A DNA stretch of 12,914 bases. It comes from Phyllobacteriaceae bacterium UBA1059 (GTDB lineage: Bacteria; Pseudomonadota; Alphaproteobacteria; Rhizobiales; Rhizobiaceae). Position numbers and translations under genes: made by a program. Below, one piece after another: positions 6,123 to 12,914 of this stretch. A model generated the notes under the pieces. It made no database searches, had not been told where the DNA came from, and saw only the letters and a program-made list of their open reading frames with translations. Each line of letters starts with the position of its first letter. The stretch's first letter is position 1. The stretch is taken from positions 3,854 to 16,767 of the forward strand of contig DCDI01000233.1 in the NCBI GenBank assembly GCA_002316345.1, given 5' to 3'.

Positions 6123-8036
6123 TCAGCTGACAATACGCAGGTTGGAGAGCTCGTCCGCAATGCTTTTGAAATCATCAGCCAAGGTGGCGCCCGTTGAGTT
6201 CCAAAACAGTTTGGCCGCTTTGCCCGAGCTATCTTTGCGGAAGCGGGAATCGGATGCGCAAGCAGAGAGCGCTTCAATCTGGGCTTTTTCGCCAGTATCT
6301 TTCAAATTCAAATCAAGGGCGACCGTCATCACCACAACGCCCGCAGCCTTAGCATTGCTGCATAGGGCACTGAATTGCTGGTTCATCGCCTTGGCATAGT
6401 TGTCATTGGTGTGAGTGGACTTCGAAACCGAAGTGTTCATGAATATGCGTGGCGTTGTCGTGGTGTTGTACCCTAGACCTGCATAACCCAAGCTAGAATA
6501 CGTGGATTTCAATCCCGCATTATCATTGTTCCTAAGTGAACTCGGTGTGTAGTAGGTATTTTCACCGTCGGTGAGAACGATGACGACTTTATCGTTACCG
6601 CGTTCGGTTTCGGAACGGCCCCCGATGAAAGGTGCCTGAGAGGAAAGAACCCGCCAGCCCCAAGCCATTCCTTCCGGCACGTTCGTCGCACCGAGTGAAA
6701 TCATTCCGTTGATCGCGGATTTAACCCGTGTCACGCCGGTAGAATTGCTAATATCTGTCAGGGGCAAGATGGCCGTGGTGGTACAACTGGCGTTGGGGCC
6801 TTCATGGGCTTCCGGCATCGAGGCTGTCTGGGGTGCAATGGCGAAATACTTCGGCATGTTCTTCTGGCGCTTAAGCTGTGTTGCAGTGCCGCTATCTGTC
6901 GATTGCGAGCTGTCATCCCACCAGTTGTTGTTCGAACCGAACGTGGCAACGAACCATTGTCCTCGGCTGTTCTGCTGCTCGGTCCAAATGTTGCCGACTT
7001 CGTCAGGGCCGAACATAGGAACGAACATTGTTGCCGGGGTGCTCTTTGAAGCGACGGCATCGGTCACGTTATACGGGTACGGGCGGCTTTCCACGCATCC
7101 TTCCCAGCTGATCGGATTAGCGTAGGTATAGGTGGGCTTGTTGTTAACGGTCTTCGAGGACGCGATCCGCTGCATGGTGTCGTAGAGCGTAAAACGCGTT
7201 AGAACCTTGTCTTTGAGAACTCCCCAATCTTTCCCGCGAGCCCACTTCATACCGTTGAGGTCTTCGACATACTGGTTGGGGGATGTCTTCGAAGTGCCGA
7301 ACGACGACCAGTCAAAATTCTCGTGATGGACGGGAGAAACACCGGTTGTATCCATCCATGCTTCGACGCGATTGGCAGGCCCAACATTGACGGACGCTGA
7401 GAACGGCACCAGTCCAATCTGAACCGGCTTGTCCACCTGCTTCATCTTTGCGCTTTCAGCTGCCATCGTATCAACCAGCTGTTTCGCAGCATCTTTGAGC
7501 ACCACCATGCGCTTCTTTCCGGAGCCGCTGCCGATGTAGTCCATCGACCCCGAATTATCGAGCACCAGCGCCACTTCGATCGTGTTCTTCAGCTTGACCT
7601 CAGTCGCAGCTGCAAACGACAACGCGCTTGCCTGCTTGCCCATCAGCGATTGGAACGTTCCGAAGAACACGGGATCGTAGCTCAGGCTAGCCGACATCTT
7701 GAGCGTCCCGGTTTTGACGTTTTCTTTCGGCAGAATAACTGTCAGCTTCGCCCGGTCGGGATTGATGTTGCCTAAATTGGCATTGAAGAATTTGCCCGCA
7801 TAATCCCTCACGTCAGTGTCCGAAGCGCCTTCGAGAATGCGCTGGGCCGTCGCGATACCGGCCGCGTCCAGCGCGTTCAGCGTCATTTGCCGCTCCCGGC
7901 TCATTTCGCTGTAGTCCACGGCTAGTGCCACGGCGCCGAACAGCGGGACGGCGGCGATGATGGTCATCAGCGCGTAGTTGCCGCGCGTGTCCTGCAGGAA
8001 GTCACTGATCAGGGAGGAAAAGGATTGTCGCGTCAT
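6123..8036 (-). CDS. TadG-like membrane-anchored protein with a von Willebrand A domain
   Basis: The 637-residue protein starts with a short basic segment and one hydrophobic helix (about 21-41, preceded by RGN), the prepilin-like N-terminus of TadE/TadG proteins; most of it should be periplasmic. A von Willebrand A domain follows. The metal-site motif is DNSGS (160-164), a probable third-loop Thr is in GATNVPEGMAWGWR (449-462), and the distal Asp is in VIVLTDGEN (485-492). About 230 residues are inserted between the first and later motifs, including Asn/Ser/Trp-rich stretches. TadG proteins assist Flp pilus assembly, but no other tad or cpa gene is here, so the role is unassigned. The start has an unusual 11-bp duplication (8029-8050): AGGAG (8062-8058) is 21 bases from this ATG but 10 from an out-of-frame ATG. 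Confidence 0.85.
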   Translation of the reverse strand: MTRQSFSSLISDFLQDTRGNYALMTIIAAVPLFGAVALAVDYSEMSRERQMTLNALDAAGIATAQRILEGASDTDVRDYAGKFFNANLGNINPDRAKLTVILPKENVKTGTLKMSASLSYDPVFFGTFQSLMGKQASALSFAAATEVKLKNTIEVALVLDNSGSMDYIGSGSGKKRMVVLKDAAKQLVDTMAAESAKMKQVDKPVQIGLVPFSASVNVGPANRVEAWMDTTGVSPVHHENFDWSSFGTSKTSPNQYVEDLNGMKWARGKDWGVLKDKVLTRFTLYDTMQRIASSKTVNNKPTYTYANPISWEGCVESRPYPYNVTDAVASKSTPATMFVPMFGPDEVGNIWTEQQNSRGQWFVATFGSNNNWWDDSSQSTDSGTATQLKRQKNMPKYFAIAPQTASMPEAHEGPNASCTTTAILPLTDISNSTGVTRVKSAINGMISLGATNVPEGMAWGWRVLSSQAPFIGGRSETERGNDKVVIVLTDGENTYYTPSSLRNNDNAGLKSTYSSLGYAGLGYNTTTTPRIFMNTSVSKSTHTNDNYAKAMNQQFSALCSNAKAAGVVVMTVALDLNLKDTGEKAQIEALSACASDSRFRKDSSGKAAKLFWNSTGATLADDFKSIADELSNLRIVS

Positions 8037-8050
8037 GGGCGCGTCATGGC
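8029..8050. repeat. 11-bp tandem duplication over the tadG-like start codon
   Basis: CGCGTCATGGG (8029-8039) is followed directly by CGCGTCATGGC (8040-8050), 10 of 11 bases identical. Each copy holds an ATG on the - strand. Because 11 is not a multiple of three, the upstream ATG (8047-8045) opens a four-codon ORF (MTRP) whose TGA (8035-8033) overlaps the tadG-like ATG (8036-8034). Confidence 0.85.
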
Positions 8051-8207
8051 ACGACAGCTCCTAAGATGCTGTTCGGCCGATCGTTTCATTTTTAAGCGTC
8101 TCGCGAAGGGTAGGTCGATTGCCTCGTGCCACGCGAACAGGGTGACAGGTGCGCAGCCTTGGGCTAAGCGAACGGCGCGCCTTTTATCCATGCTTGCAGG
8201 ACAGTCC

Positions 8208-9068
8208 ATGACATCAGCGCCGAAGATGATCGCCTCGCTCGATCAGGTCTCGGACGGCTACGCCGCCATTTTGTGTGATGTGTGGGGTGTGCTGCACAAC
8301 GGCGTCGACAGCTTCAAGGAGGCAAGCGAGGCGCTGACGGCCGCCCGCGCTCGGGGCCTGGCTGTGGTGCTCATCACCAATGCGCCGCGCCCTTATGCCG
8401 ATGTGGAAGCGCAGATCCGCGGGCTTGGCGTGCCTGCCGAAGCCTATGACCGCATCGTCACATCAGGCGATGTCACGCGCGAGCTGATCCGCAACGGCCC
8501 GCGCCGCATCTACCATATCGGCACCGAACGCGAGTTGACCCTCTACGAAGGGCTCGATGTCGAGCTGGTTGAAGAATTCGAGGCGTCCGGCATCTGCTGC
8601 ACCGGCCTGTTCGACGACCGATCGGAAACGCCGGAAGACTACGCCGAACAGCTGCGCCGTCTGCGGTCGCGCGATCTGCCGATGATCTGCGCCAATCCCG
8701 ACATTGTGGTCGAGCGCGGCCATGAGCTGGCGTGGTGCGCCGGCGCTCTTGCACGCGATTACGGCTTGCTTGGCGGCCGCACGCTGATCGCCGGCAAGCC
8801 GCATCGTCCGATCTATCAGGCAGCCTTCGCCGCCGCGTCCGAGGTGCTCGGACGTGAGATCGGCGCGTCCGATTGCCTTGCGATCGGCGATGGCATGCTG
8901 ACCGATGTGAAGGGCGCGGTCGATAATGGCGTGGATGTGCTCTACGTCTCGGCCGGCATCCACGCCCGCGAATACGGACCGTCCCATGCGCCGGATGTCG
9001 CCATGCTCGGCAGCTTCCTTGCCAAGCACAGCGCCGATCCCGTCGGCGTCATCCCGATGCTGCGATAG
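8208..9068 (+). CDS. HAD superfamily (class IIA, TIGR01459-like) hydrolase
   Basis: A 286-residue cytoplasmic phosphatase of the haloacid dehalogenase superfamily. Motif I is DVWGVLHNG (24-32): the nucleophile Asp24 is present, but the usual second Asp of DxD is Trp26, a variant found in this subfamily. Motif II is LITNAPR (Thr57) and motif IV is GDGMLTDVKGA (227-237). A class IIA cap lies between them. The substrate is unknown. The frame is open back to 8025, but the ATG at 8208 has AGGA about eight bases upstream and gives the normal family length. The stop is two bases before the ribF ATG, so the two are translationally coupled, which points to a phosphate ester in flavin metabolism, although the same pairing could be a historical accident. 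Confidence 0.9.
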   Translation: MTSAPKMIASLDQVSDGYAAILCDVWGVLHNGVDSFKEASEALTAARARGLAVVLITNAPRPYADVEAQIRGLGVPAEAYDRIVTSGDVTRELIRNGPRRIYHIGTERELTLYEGLDVELVEEFEASGICCTGLFDDRSETPEDYAEQLRRLRSRDLPMICANPDIVVERGHELAWCAGALARDYGLLGGRTLIAGKPHRPIYQAAFAAASEVLGREIGASDCLAIGDGMLTDVKGAVDNGVDVLYVSAGIHAREYGPSHAPDVAMLGSFLAKHSADPVGVIPMLR

Positions 9069-9070
9069 AA

Positions 9071-10054
9071 ATGACCATCCTCCGCATTGCTTCACCGTCC
9101 GAACTGCCGGCGCATTTGCGCGGCGGCGTGGTTGCCATCGGCAATTTTGACGGTGTGCATCGCGGCCATTGCAGCGTGCTCGAGCGCGCCCTGGAGATCG
9201 CGCGTGAATCCGGCGTTCCGGCGCTGGTTCTCACCTTCGAGCCGCATCCGCGCTCCGTTTTTCGCCCCGACAGTCCGGTCTTCCGGCTGACGCCTGCGCC
9301 GCTTCGCGCCCGCCTTCTAGACGCGCTCGGCTTCGATGCCGTGATCGAGCAGCCGTTCAACCGCGGCTTTGCATCGACCTCGGCGGAGGACTTCGTTCAT
9401 TCCATCCTGCGGGATGCCTTGGACATCCGCCACGTCGTCACCGGTGTCGACTTTCATTTTGGCAAGGAGCGCCGTGGCGGCCCGGCCTTCCTGATGGCGG
9501 AAGGGGAGCGGCTCGGCTTCGGGGTCACGCTGGTGGATGCGTTCCGTGATGAAAACGCCGAAGTGATTTCCTCCAGCCGCATCCGCTCGCTCTTAAGCGC
9601 GGGCGATGTGGCGCAAGCGGCCGGCCTGCTGGGCTATCGCTTCACGGTTGAAGCGGAGGTCGGCCACGGCAAGAAGCTCGGGCGCACGCTCGGCTATCCC
9701 ACGGCCAATATGCGGCTGCCGCCCGAAACCGATCTCGCGCTCGGTATCTATGCCGTGCGTTACCGCCGGCCCGACGGCAGCCTGCATGACGGCGTTGCCA
9801 GCTTCGGCCGCCGCCCGACGGTGGACGCGGATGGTGCGCCGCTGCTCGAAACCTTCCTGTTCGATTTCAGCGGCAATCTCTACGGCGAAGTCTCTTCCGT
9901 CTCGTTTTTCGGCTTCCTGCGCGGTGAAGAAAAGTTCGACGATCTTGACGCTCTGGTGATCCAGATGAAGCAGGATGAGGCGGAAGCGAGGGCGTTGCTT
10001 TCGCGCATCACTCCGCTGAGTGATTTGGATCGCGCCTTGTCATTCGGCTCCTGA
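9071..10054 (+). CDS. ribF: Bifunctional riboflavin kinase / FMN adenylyltransferase (FAD synthetase)
   Basis: Phosphorylates riboflavin to FMN and adenylates FMN to FAD. The N-terminal nucleotidyltransferase domain has GNFDGVHRGH (24-33) and the SSSRIRSLL motif (167-175). The C-terminal kinase domain has GRTLGYPTAN (204-213), GVASFGRRPTV (241-251) and ETFLFDF (260-266), which holds the catalytic Glu. The 327-residue length is normal and both domains look complete. There is no strong Shine-Dalgarno sequence, consistent with coupling to the upstream HAD gene two bases away. No FMN riboswitch is visible in this region. Confidence 0.97.
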   Translation: MTILRIASPSELPAHLRGGVVAIGNFDGVHRGHCSVLERALEIARESGVPALVLTFEPHPRSVFRPDSPVFRLTPAPLRARLLDALGFDAVIEQPFNRGFASTSAEDFVHSILRDALDIRHVVTGVDFHFGKERRGGPAFLMAEGERLGFGVTLVDAFRDENAEVISSSRIRSLLSAGDVAQAAGLLGYRFTVEAEVGHGKKLGRTLGYPTANMRLPPETDLALGIYAVRYRRPDGSLHDGVASFGRRPTVDADGAPLLETFLFDFSGNLYGEVSSVSFFGFLRGEEKFDDLDALVIQMKQDEAEARALLSRITPLSDLDRALSFGS

Positions 10055-10077
10055 TTAGGCAGATCGAAACCATAGCC

Positions 10078-10100
10078 GCCTCAATCCTCGACCATGAGGC
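10078..10100. repeat. Short inverted repeat between ribF and the MipA-like gene
   Basis: GCCTCA (10078-10083) pairs with TGAGGC (10095-10100) around an 11-base loop, inside the 74-bp gap. CCTCAAT also occurs twice as a direct repeat (10079-10085, 10100-10106). No T run follows, so I do not call it a terminator. Confidence 0.3.
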
Positions 10101-10128
10101 CTCAATGGCAGGCGGCAAGGAGTAGGTC

Positions 10129-10956
10129 ATGCGTTACGGTTTGATGGGTTCGACGGCTGCAATTCTGTTGGCGGTCACCGCCTATGCGCAGGCTGCCGAT
10201 CAGCTGGAAGCCCCGGTTGAAACCTCCACCAGCTTCTTCGGCGGCGAATGGAGCCTGACCATCGGCGCGGCCGCTCTGGCCATTCCGGAATTCGAGGGTT
10301 CGAAGGACTATCGCTTCTTTGCGCAGCCGCTGGTTTCCTTTGGCCGCAAGGGCACCGAGCAGCGCTTCACCTCGCGCAACGACAACATTTCGATTGCCAT
10401 CATCGACACCGGCAACTTCCGCGCTGGTCCGACCGGCAAGCTGGTGTTCGGCCGCGACAGCGATGATTATGACGATATCGAGGGCCTGAGCGATGTCGAT
10501 TTCGGCGTCGAAGTCGGTGGCTTCGCCGAGTTCTACCCGACCGAGTGGATCCGCTTCCGCGGCGAAGTGCGCCAGGCGATCGGCGCACATGAAGGTCTGG
10601 TTGCTGACGGCGCGATCGACGCCTTCGCCTATCTGACGCCGGCACTGCGCATCTCGGGTGGCCCGCGCATCACCTATGGCAACGAGAAGTATTTTGATGC
10701 CTATTATGGCGTCGACTTCTCTGAAGCTGCCGTCAGCGGCCTGTCGCCCTATTCGCCGGATGAGGGCGTCGCGTCCTACGGCGTCGGCGGCGCGCTGACC
10801 TGGAAGACCACCGACCGGATCGAAACCAGCCTGTTCGGCGAGTATCGCCGTTTGGCCGGCCCGGCTGAAGATTCCAGCATCGTGCAGGAACGCGGCGACA
10901 AGAACCAGTTCACGGTCGGCGTTTCGGCAACCTACCGCTTCGACTTCGCACTCTAA
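10129..10956 (+). CDS. MipA/OmpV family outer-membrane protein
   Basis: A 275-residue secreted protein. A signal peptide is visible: MRYG, a hydrophobic core, then AYAQA before ADQ (cleavage near residue 22). The rest alternates in beta-strand fashion and carries family features such as the early FFGGEWSLTIGAAALAIPEF and the GPRITYG and YGVDFS blocks near the middle, so an outer-membrane barrel is expected. MipA binds the murein enzyme MltA in E. coli and OmpV-like proteins are porin-like, but the role here is not shown. AAGGAG lies about seven bases before the ATG. The last residues read ATYRF then DFAL: the barrel usually ends in an aromatic such as YRF, so four residues seem added, and these overlap the stop of the convergent hdeD-like gene. 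Confidence 0.85.
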   Translation: MRYGLMGSTAAILLAVTAYAQAADQLEAPVETSTSFFGGEWSLTIGAAALAIPEFEGSKDYRFFAQPLVSFGRKGTEQRFTSRNDNISIAIIDTGNFRAGPTGKLVFGRDSDDYDDIEGLSDVDFGVEVGGFAEFYPTEWIRFRGEVRQAIGAHEGLVADGAIDAFAYLTPALRISGGPRITYGNEKYFDAYYGVDFSEAAVSGLSPYSPDEGVASYGVGGALTWKTTDRIETSLFGEYRRLAGPAEDSSIVQERGDKNQFTVGVSATYRFDFAL

Positions 10957-11552
10957 GCGGAGGGAACACCGCGTTTCAGGGCGAGCCCGAGAGCAATCGT
11001 GGCCCAGCCCTGGAACACGAGGTCGATCGCCAGGAACATGCCGAGCACCCACAGGCTGTTCACGGGCCAGCCGAGTGCGATCACAAGACCCGCGAGCAGG
11101 GTGACCAGGCCGGAAAGCACCATCCAGCCCCAGTTGTGGGCTGGTCGCGACTGAAAGCCGACGCCGATCCGCGCCACCCCGCTCGCAACAAGGGCGGCCG
11201 CGAGGAACAGGGTGAGGAAGGCCGAGGCCATGAGCGGATTGATCAGCGCCGCAAAGCCGGCCAGCGCATAGAGCACTCCGCCCAGCACCCACCAGAAGAA
11301 GCTCGACCAGCTTTTCACCGAAAACGCCTGTGCGATCTGGATCGCAGCGGCAATCAGCATGAGCAAGCCAACCGTATAAACGGACGCGACGGTCGCGACC
11401 AGCGTGTTCAAGAAGGCCATGGTGCCCAGCAGGATCAGCGCAACGCCCAGAGCCACAAACCAGCCCCAGCGGTGACGCAGCTCAGCCACGGACAAGCGCG
11501 TGCGTGGGTCGAGACCAGAGCGCGTTGTGTTCGGCGTGAAGGTGGTCGGCAT
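10953..11552 (-). CDS. HdeD family membrane protein (DUF308)
   Basis: A 199-residue protein with about six hydrophobic segments in three pairs, the layout of HdeD proteins, for example WFVALGVALILLG after a short polar N-terminus, then VGLLMLIAAAIQIAQAF and WVLGGVLYALAGF. In E. coli HdeD belongs to the acid-resistance island; in rhizobia the role is unknown. Two ATGs are in frame, 11561 and 11552. I chose 11552 because GGGGA lies about eight bases upstream of it, while the same bases touch the first ATG. Its TAG overlaps the TAA of the convergent MipA-like gene by 4 bp, so there is no room for a terminator between them. A weak EcfG-type promoter is possible upstream. Confidence 0.88.
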   Translation of the reverse strand: MPTTFTPNTTRSGLDPRTRLSVAELRHRWGWFVALGVALILLGTMAFLNTLVATVASVYTVGLLMLIAAAIQIAQAFSVKSWSSFFWWVLGGVLYALAGFAALINPLMASAFLTLFLAAALVASGVARIGVGFQSRPAHNWGWMVLSGLVTLLAGLVIALGWPVNSLWVLGMFLAIDLVFQGWATIALGLALKRGVPSA

Positions 11553-11561
11553 AAGCAACAT

Positions 11562-11865
11562 CCCCGGTAAAGCCGCTCAATCCATCGCTGGTGGATTGGT
11601 TCCGATCGCGCTAGCCGGGCGATGCCGCTGCATCTGCTCAAACTTCCCGCTTTATTCCGGCCGCAGCCTTGGCTAAGAACGCGCTCATGCCAGCGCATCT
11701 GCCCCTGATCGCTCCTGCGATACGAATTATTGGCCCGGCCTTCCGGGCGGCCTGAGGCCACCGGAAGCTCCGGGATATCTGCGCGGCCTCGTTCGCGCTC
11801 TTTCTGTTAGCCTGATCCTTCGACGCCGGCCTTTCAGTGCCCGCCCTTCAGATGGCCTTCTTCTT
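11562..11865. other. Divergent intergenic region between the hdeD-like gene and ileS
   Basis: These 304 bp should hold the promoters of both genes. I find an inverted repeat at 11578-11598, a possible EcfG-type promoter at 11579-11603 (- strand), and short hairpins at 11733-11748 (GCCCGG/CCGGGC) and 11761-11773 (CCGGA/TCCGG). I see no convincing -35/-10 pair for ileS, no T-box-like element and no further gene. Confidence 0.6.
11579..11603 (-). promoter_or_regulatory. Weak EcfG-type promoter candidate for the hdeD-like gene
   Basis: GGAAC (11603-11599) is followed after 18 bp by TT (11580-11579), the minimal pattern described for the S. meliloti stress sigma factor RpoE2. The full CGTT box is absent (GATT instead). 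The spacer holds most of a perfect inverted repeat, CAATCCA (11578-11584) and TGGATTG (11592-11598), which could be a repressor site or a chance palindrome. Confidence 0.35.
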
Positions 11866-12914
11866 ATGTCCGACACGCCTGAAACCCTCGATTACTCCAA
11901 GACCCTTTATCTGCCGCAGACGGATTTCCCGATGCGCGCCGGCCTGCCGGACAAGGAGCCGCAGATCGTGGCGCGCTGGCAGGAAATGGACCTCTACGCC
12001 AAGCTCCGCGAAAGTGGCGCCGGCCGGCCAAAATATGTCCTGCATGACGGCCCGCCCTATGCCAACGGCAACATCCATATCGGCCATGCGCTCAACAAGA
12101 TCCTGAAGGACGTCATCACGCGCTCCTTCCAGATGCGCGGTTTTGACTCCAACTACGTTCCAGGCTGGGACTGCCACGGCCTGCCGATCGAGTGGAAGAT
12201 CGAGGAACAGTATCGCGCCAAAGGTCTCGACAAGGATCAGGTCGATATCAACGAGTTCCGCAAGGAGTGCCGCGAATTTGCCGCCGGATGGATCGGGGTG
12301 CAGGGTGCCGAGTTCCAGCGCCTGGGTGTGATCGGCGACTTCAAGAACCCCTACACCACCATGAACTTCCACGCCGAAGCGCGCATCGCCGGCGAGCTGC
12401 TGAAGTTCGCGATGTCCGACCAGCTTTACCGCGGTTCAAAGCCGGTGATGTGGTCAGTGGTGGAGCGCACGGCGCTGGCGGAAGCCGAGGTCGAGTATCA
12501 CGACTACGAGTCGGACACGATCTGGGTGAAGTTCCCAGTGCGATCCGTCGCCAACAGCGCATCGGCGAATGCGTTGGCTGCCACCGGCGTGGGCGAGGGG
12601 ACCGATCTCGACGGCGCGAGCGTGGTTATCTGGACGACGACGCCGTGGACGATTCCCGGCAACCGCGCGGTCGCCTATTCCGACCGCGTTGAATACGGCC
12701 TGTATGAAGTCGCATCCGTCGAGAACGATTTCGGCCCCCGTACTGGCGAGAAGCTGATCTTCGCCAAAAAGCTGGCCGAAGATGCCGCGACCAAGGCAAA
12801 GCTTGCACTGACTTTCATCCGCGATGTTCCAGCCTCGGAACTGACTGCGATTGAACTTGCACATCCGCTGAAAGGCTTGTCTTCAACCTCCCCCTTGAGG
12901 GGAGGTCGAACCGA
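11866..12914 (+). CDS. ileS: Isoleucyl-tRNA synthetase (5' part, partial)
   Basis: Charges tRNA-Ile with isoleucine; 349 codons are visible before the right edge, about a third of the usual length. The class I signature HIGH is at residues 71-74 within GPPYANGNIHIGHALNK, and GWDCHGLPIEWK follows. The CP1 editing domain begins before WTTTPWTIPGN (256-266). The start at 11866 gives the normal rhizobial N-terminus (YSKTLYLPQTDFPMRAGLP); there is no Shine-Dalgarno sequence, only a pyrimidine-rich stretch. After HPLKGL (near residue 335) the frame enters a palindromic repeat (12886-12906) that encodes SSTSPLRGGRT and is not part of the family. The frame stays open to the edge, but whether it rejoins normal ileS sequence cannot be seen. 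Confidence 0.95.
   Translation, partial: MSDTPETLDYSKTLYLPQTDFPMRAGLPDKEPQIVARWQEMDLYAKLRESGAGRPKYVLHDGPPYANGNIHIGHALNKILKDVITRSFQMRGFDSNYVPGWDCHGLPIEWKIEEQYRAKGLDKDQVDINEFRKECREFAAGWIGVQGAEFQRLGVIGDFKNPYTTMNFHAEARIAGELLKFAMSDQLYRGSKPVMWSVVERTALAEAEVEYHDYESDTIWVKFPVRSVANSASANALAATGVGEGTDLDGASVVIWTTTPWTIPGNRAVAYSDRVEYGLYEVASVENDFGPRTGEKLIFAKKLAEDAATKAKLALTFIRDVPASELTAIELAHPLKGLSSTSPLRGGRT
12882..12914 (+). repeat. Palindromic repeat inside ileS (cut by the window edge)
   Basis: ACCTCCCC (12886-12893) and GGGGAGGT (12899-12906) form a perfect 8-bp stem with a 5-base loop, followed by CGAACCGA at the edge. Sequences of the form CTCCCC-TTGA-GGGGAG are, from general knowledge, typical of dispersed intergenic palindromes in rhizobial genomes. 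Here the element lies in a coding frame. Its right end and full length are outside the window. Confidence 0.6.

Noticed and set aside
8025..8207. Upstream extension of the HAD gene to 8025
   Set aside because: The extra 61 residues are not family-like, overlap the 5' end of the divergent gene, and the ATG at 8208 has a proper ribosome binding site and gives the normal length.
9040..9075. FMN riboswitch or separate promoter before ribF
   Set aside because: Only two bases separate the HAD stop codon and the ribF start, and no conserved riboswitch elements are visible.
8463..9095. 210-codon - strand frame opposite the HAD gene
   Set aside because: The + strand frame has full HAD motifs; this one has none.
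10102..11292. 396-codon - strand open frame opposite the MipA-like gene
   Set aside because: It overlaps two well-supported genes, one on each strand, and shows no domain; codon bias of the real genes explains the open frame.
11837..12331. Short + strand frames overlapping the ileS 5' end
   Set aside because: They are out of frame with ileS, which is unmistakable and open to the window edge.

Overview
The window is a GC-rich chromosomal segment that looks like a member of the Hyphomicrobiales (Rhizobiales), probably Rhizobiaceae or Phyllobacteriaceae. Four observations support this: the split ATP phosphoribosyltransferase (HisZ plus short HisG); a groESL operon with both a CIRCE operator and an alphaproteobacterial RpoH-type promoter; an EcfG-type general-stress promoter; and the gene order HAD hydrolase (TIGR01459 type) - ribF - mipA-like - hdeD-like - ileS. 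The genus cannot be fixed from the sequence alone.

Layout. On the + strand, 3-1030 holds the 3' end of hisZ, translationally coupled to a complete hisG. A 395-bp gene-poor stretch (1031-1425) follows. It is dense in inverted repeats and contains, on the - strand, a 29-codon ORF behind a perfect Shine-Dalgarno sequence. From 1426 to 5857 five genes lie on the - strand, in transcription order groES, groEL, csbD, fumC, doxX. Intrinsic terminators after groEL, csbD and doxX divide them into separate units. Next, also on the - strand, is a lone TadG-like protein with a von Willebrand A domain (6123-8036). The + strand resumes with a HAD phosphatase coupled to ribF (8208-10054), then an outer-membrane MipA/OmpV-family protein. 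An HdeD-like membrane protein converges on it with a 4-bp stop-codon overlap. The 5' part of ileS (11866 onward) runs off the right edge.

How the genes work together. Most are housekeeping genes: histidine synthesis step 1, fumarase in the TCA cycle, the GroESL chaperonin, FMN/FAD synthesis and isoleucyl-tRNA synthetase. A stress theme runs through the rest. groESL carries the heat-shock promoter and HrcA site, csbD carries a near-consensus EcfG promoter, and hdeD has a weaker candidate of the same type.

The most unusual points are four. A palindromic repeat is read in frame inside the editing domain of ileS at the right edge. A structured locus carrying a possible small protein or RNA follows hisG. 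An 11-bp tandem duplication over the tadG-like start codon creates a tiny coupled leader ORF. A HAD phosphatase is coupled to ribF and may act on a flavin-pathway phosphate.
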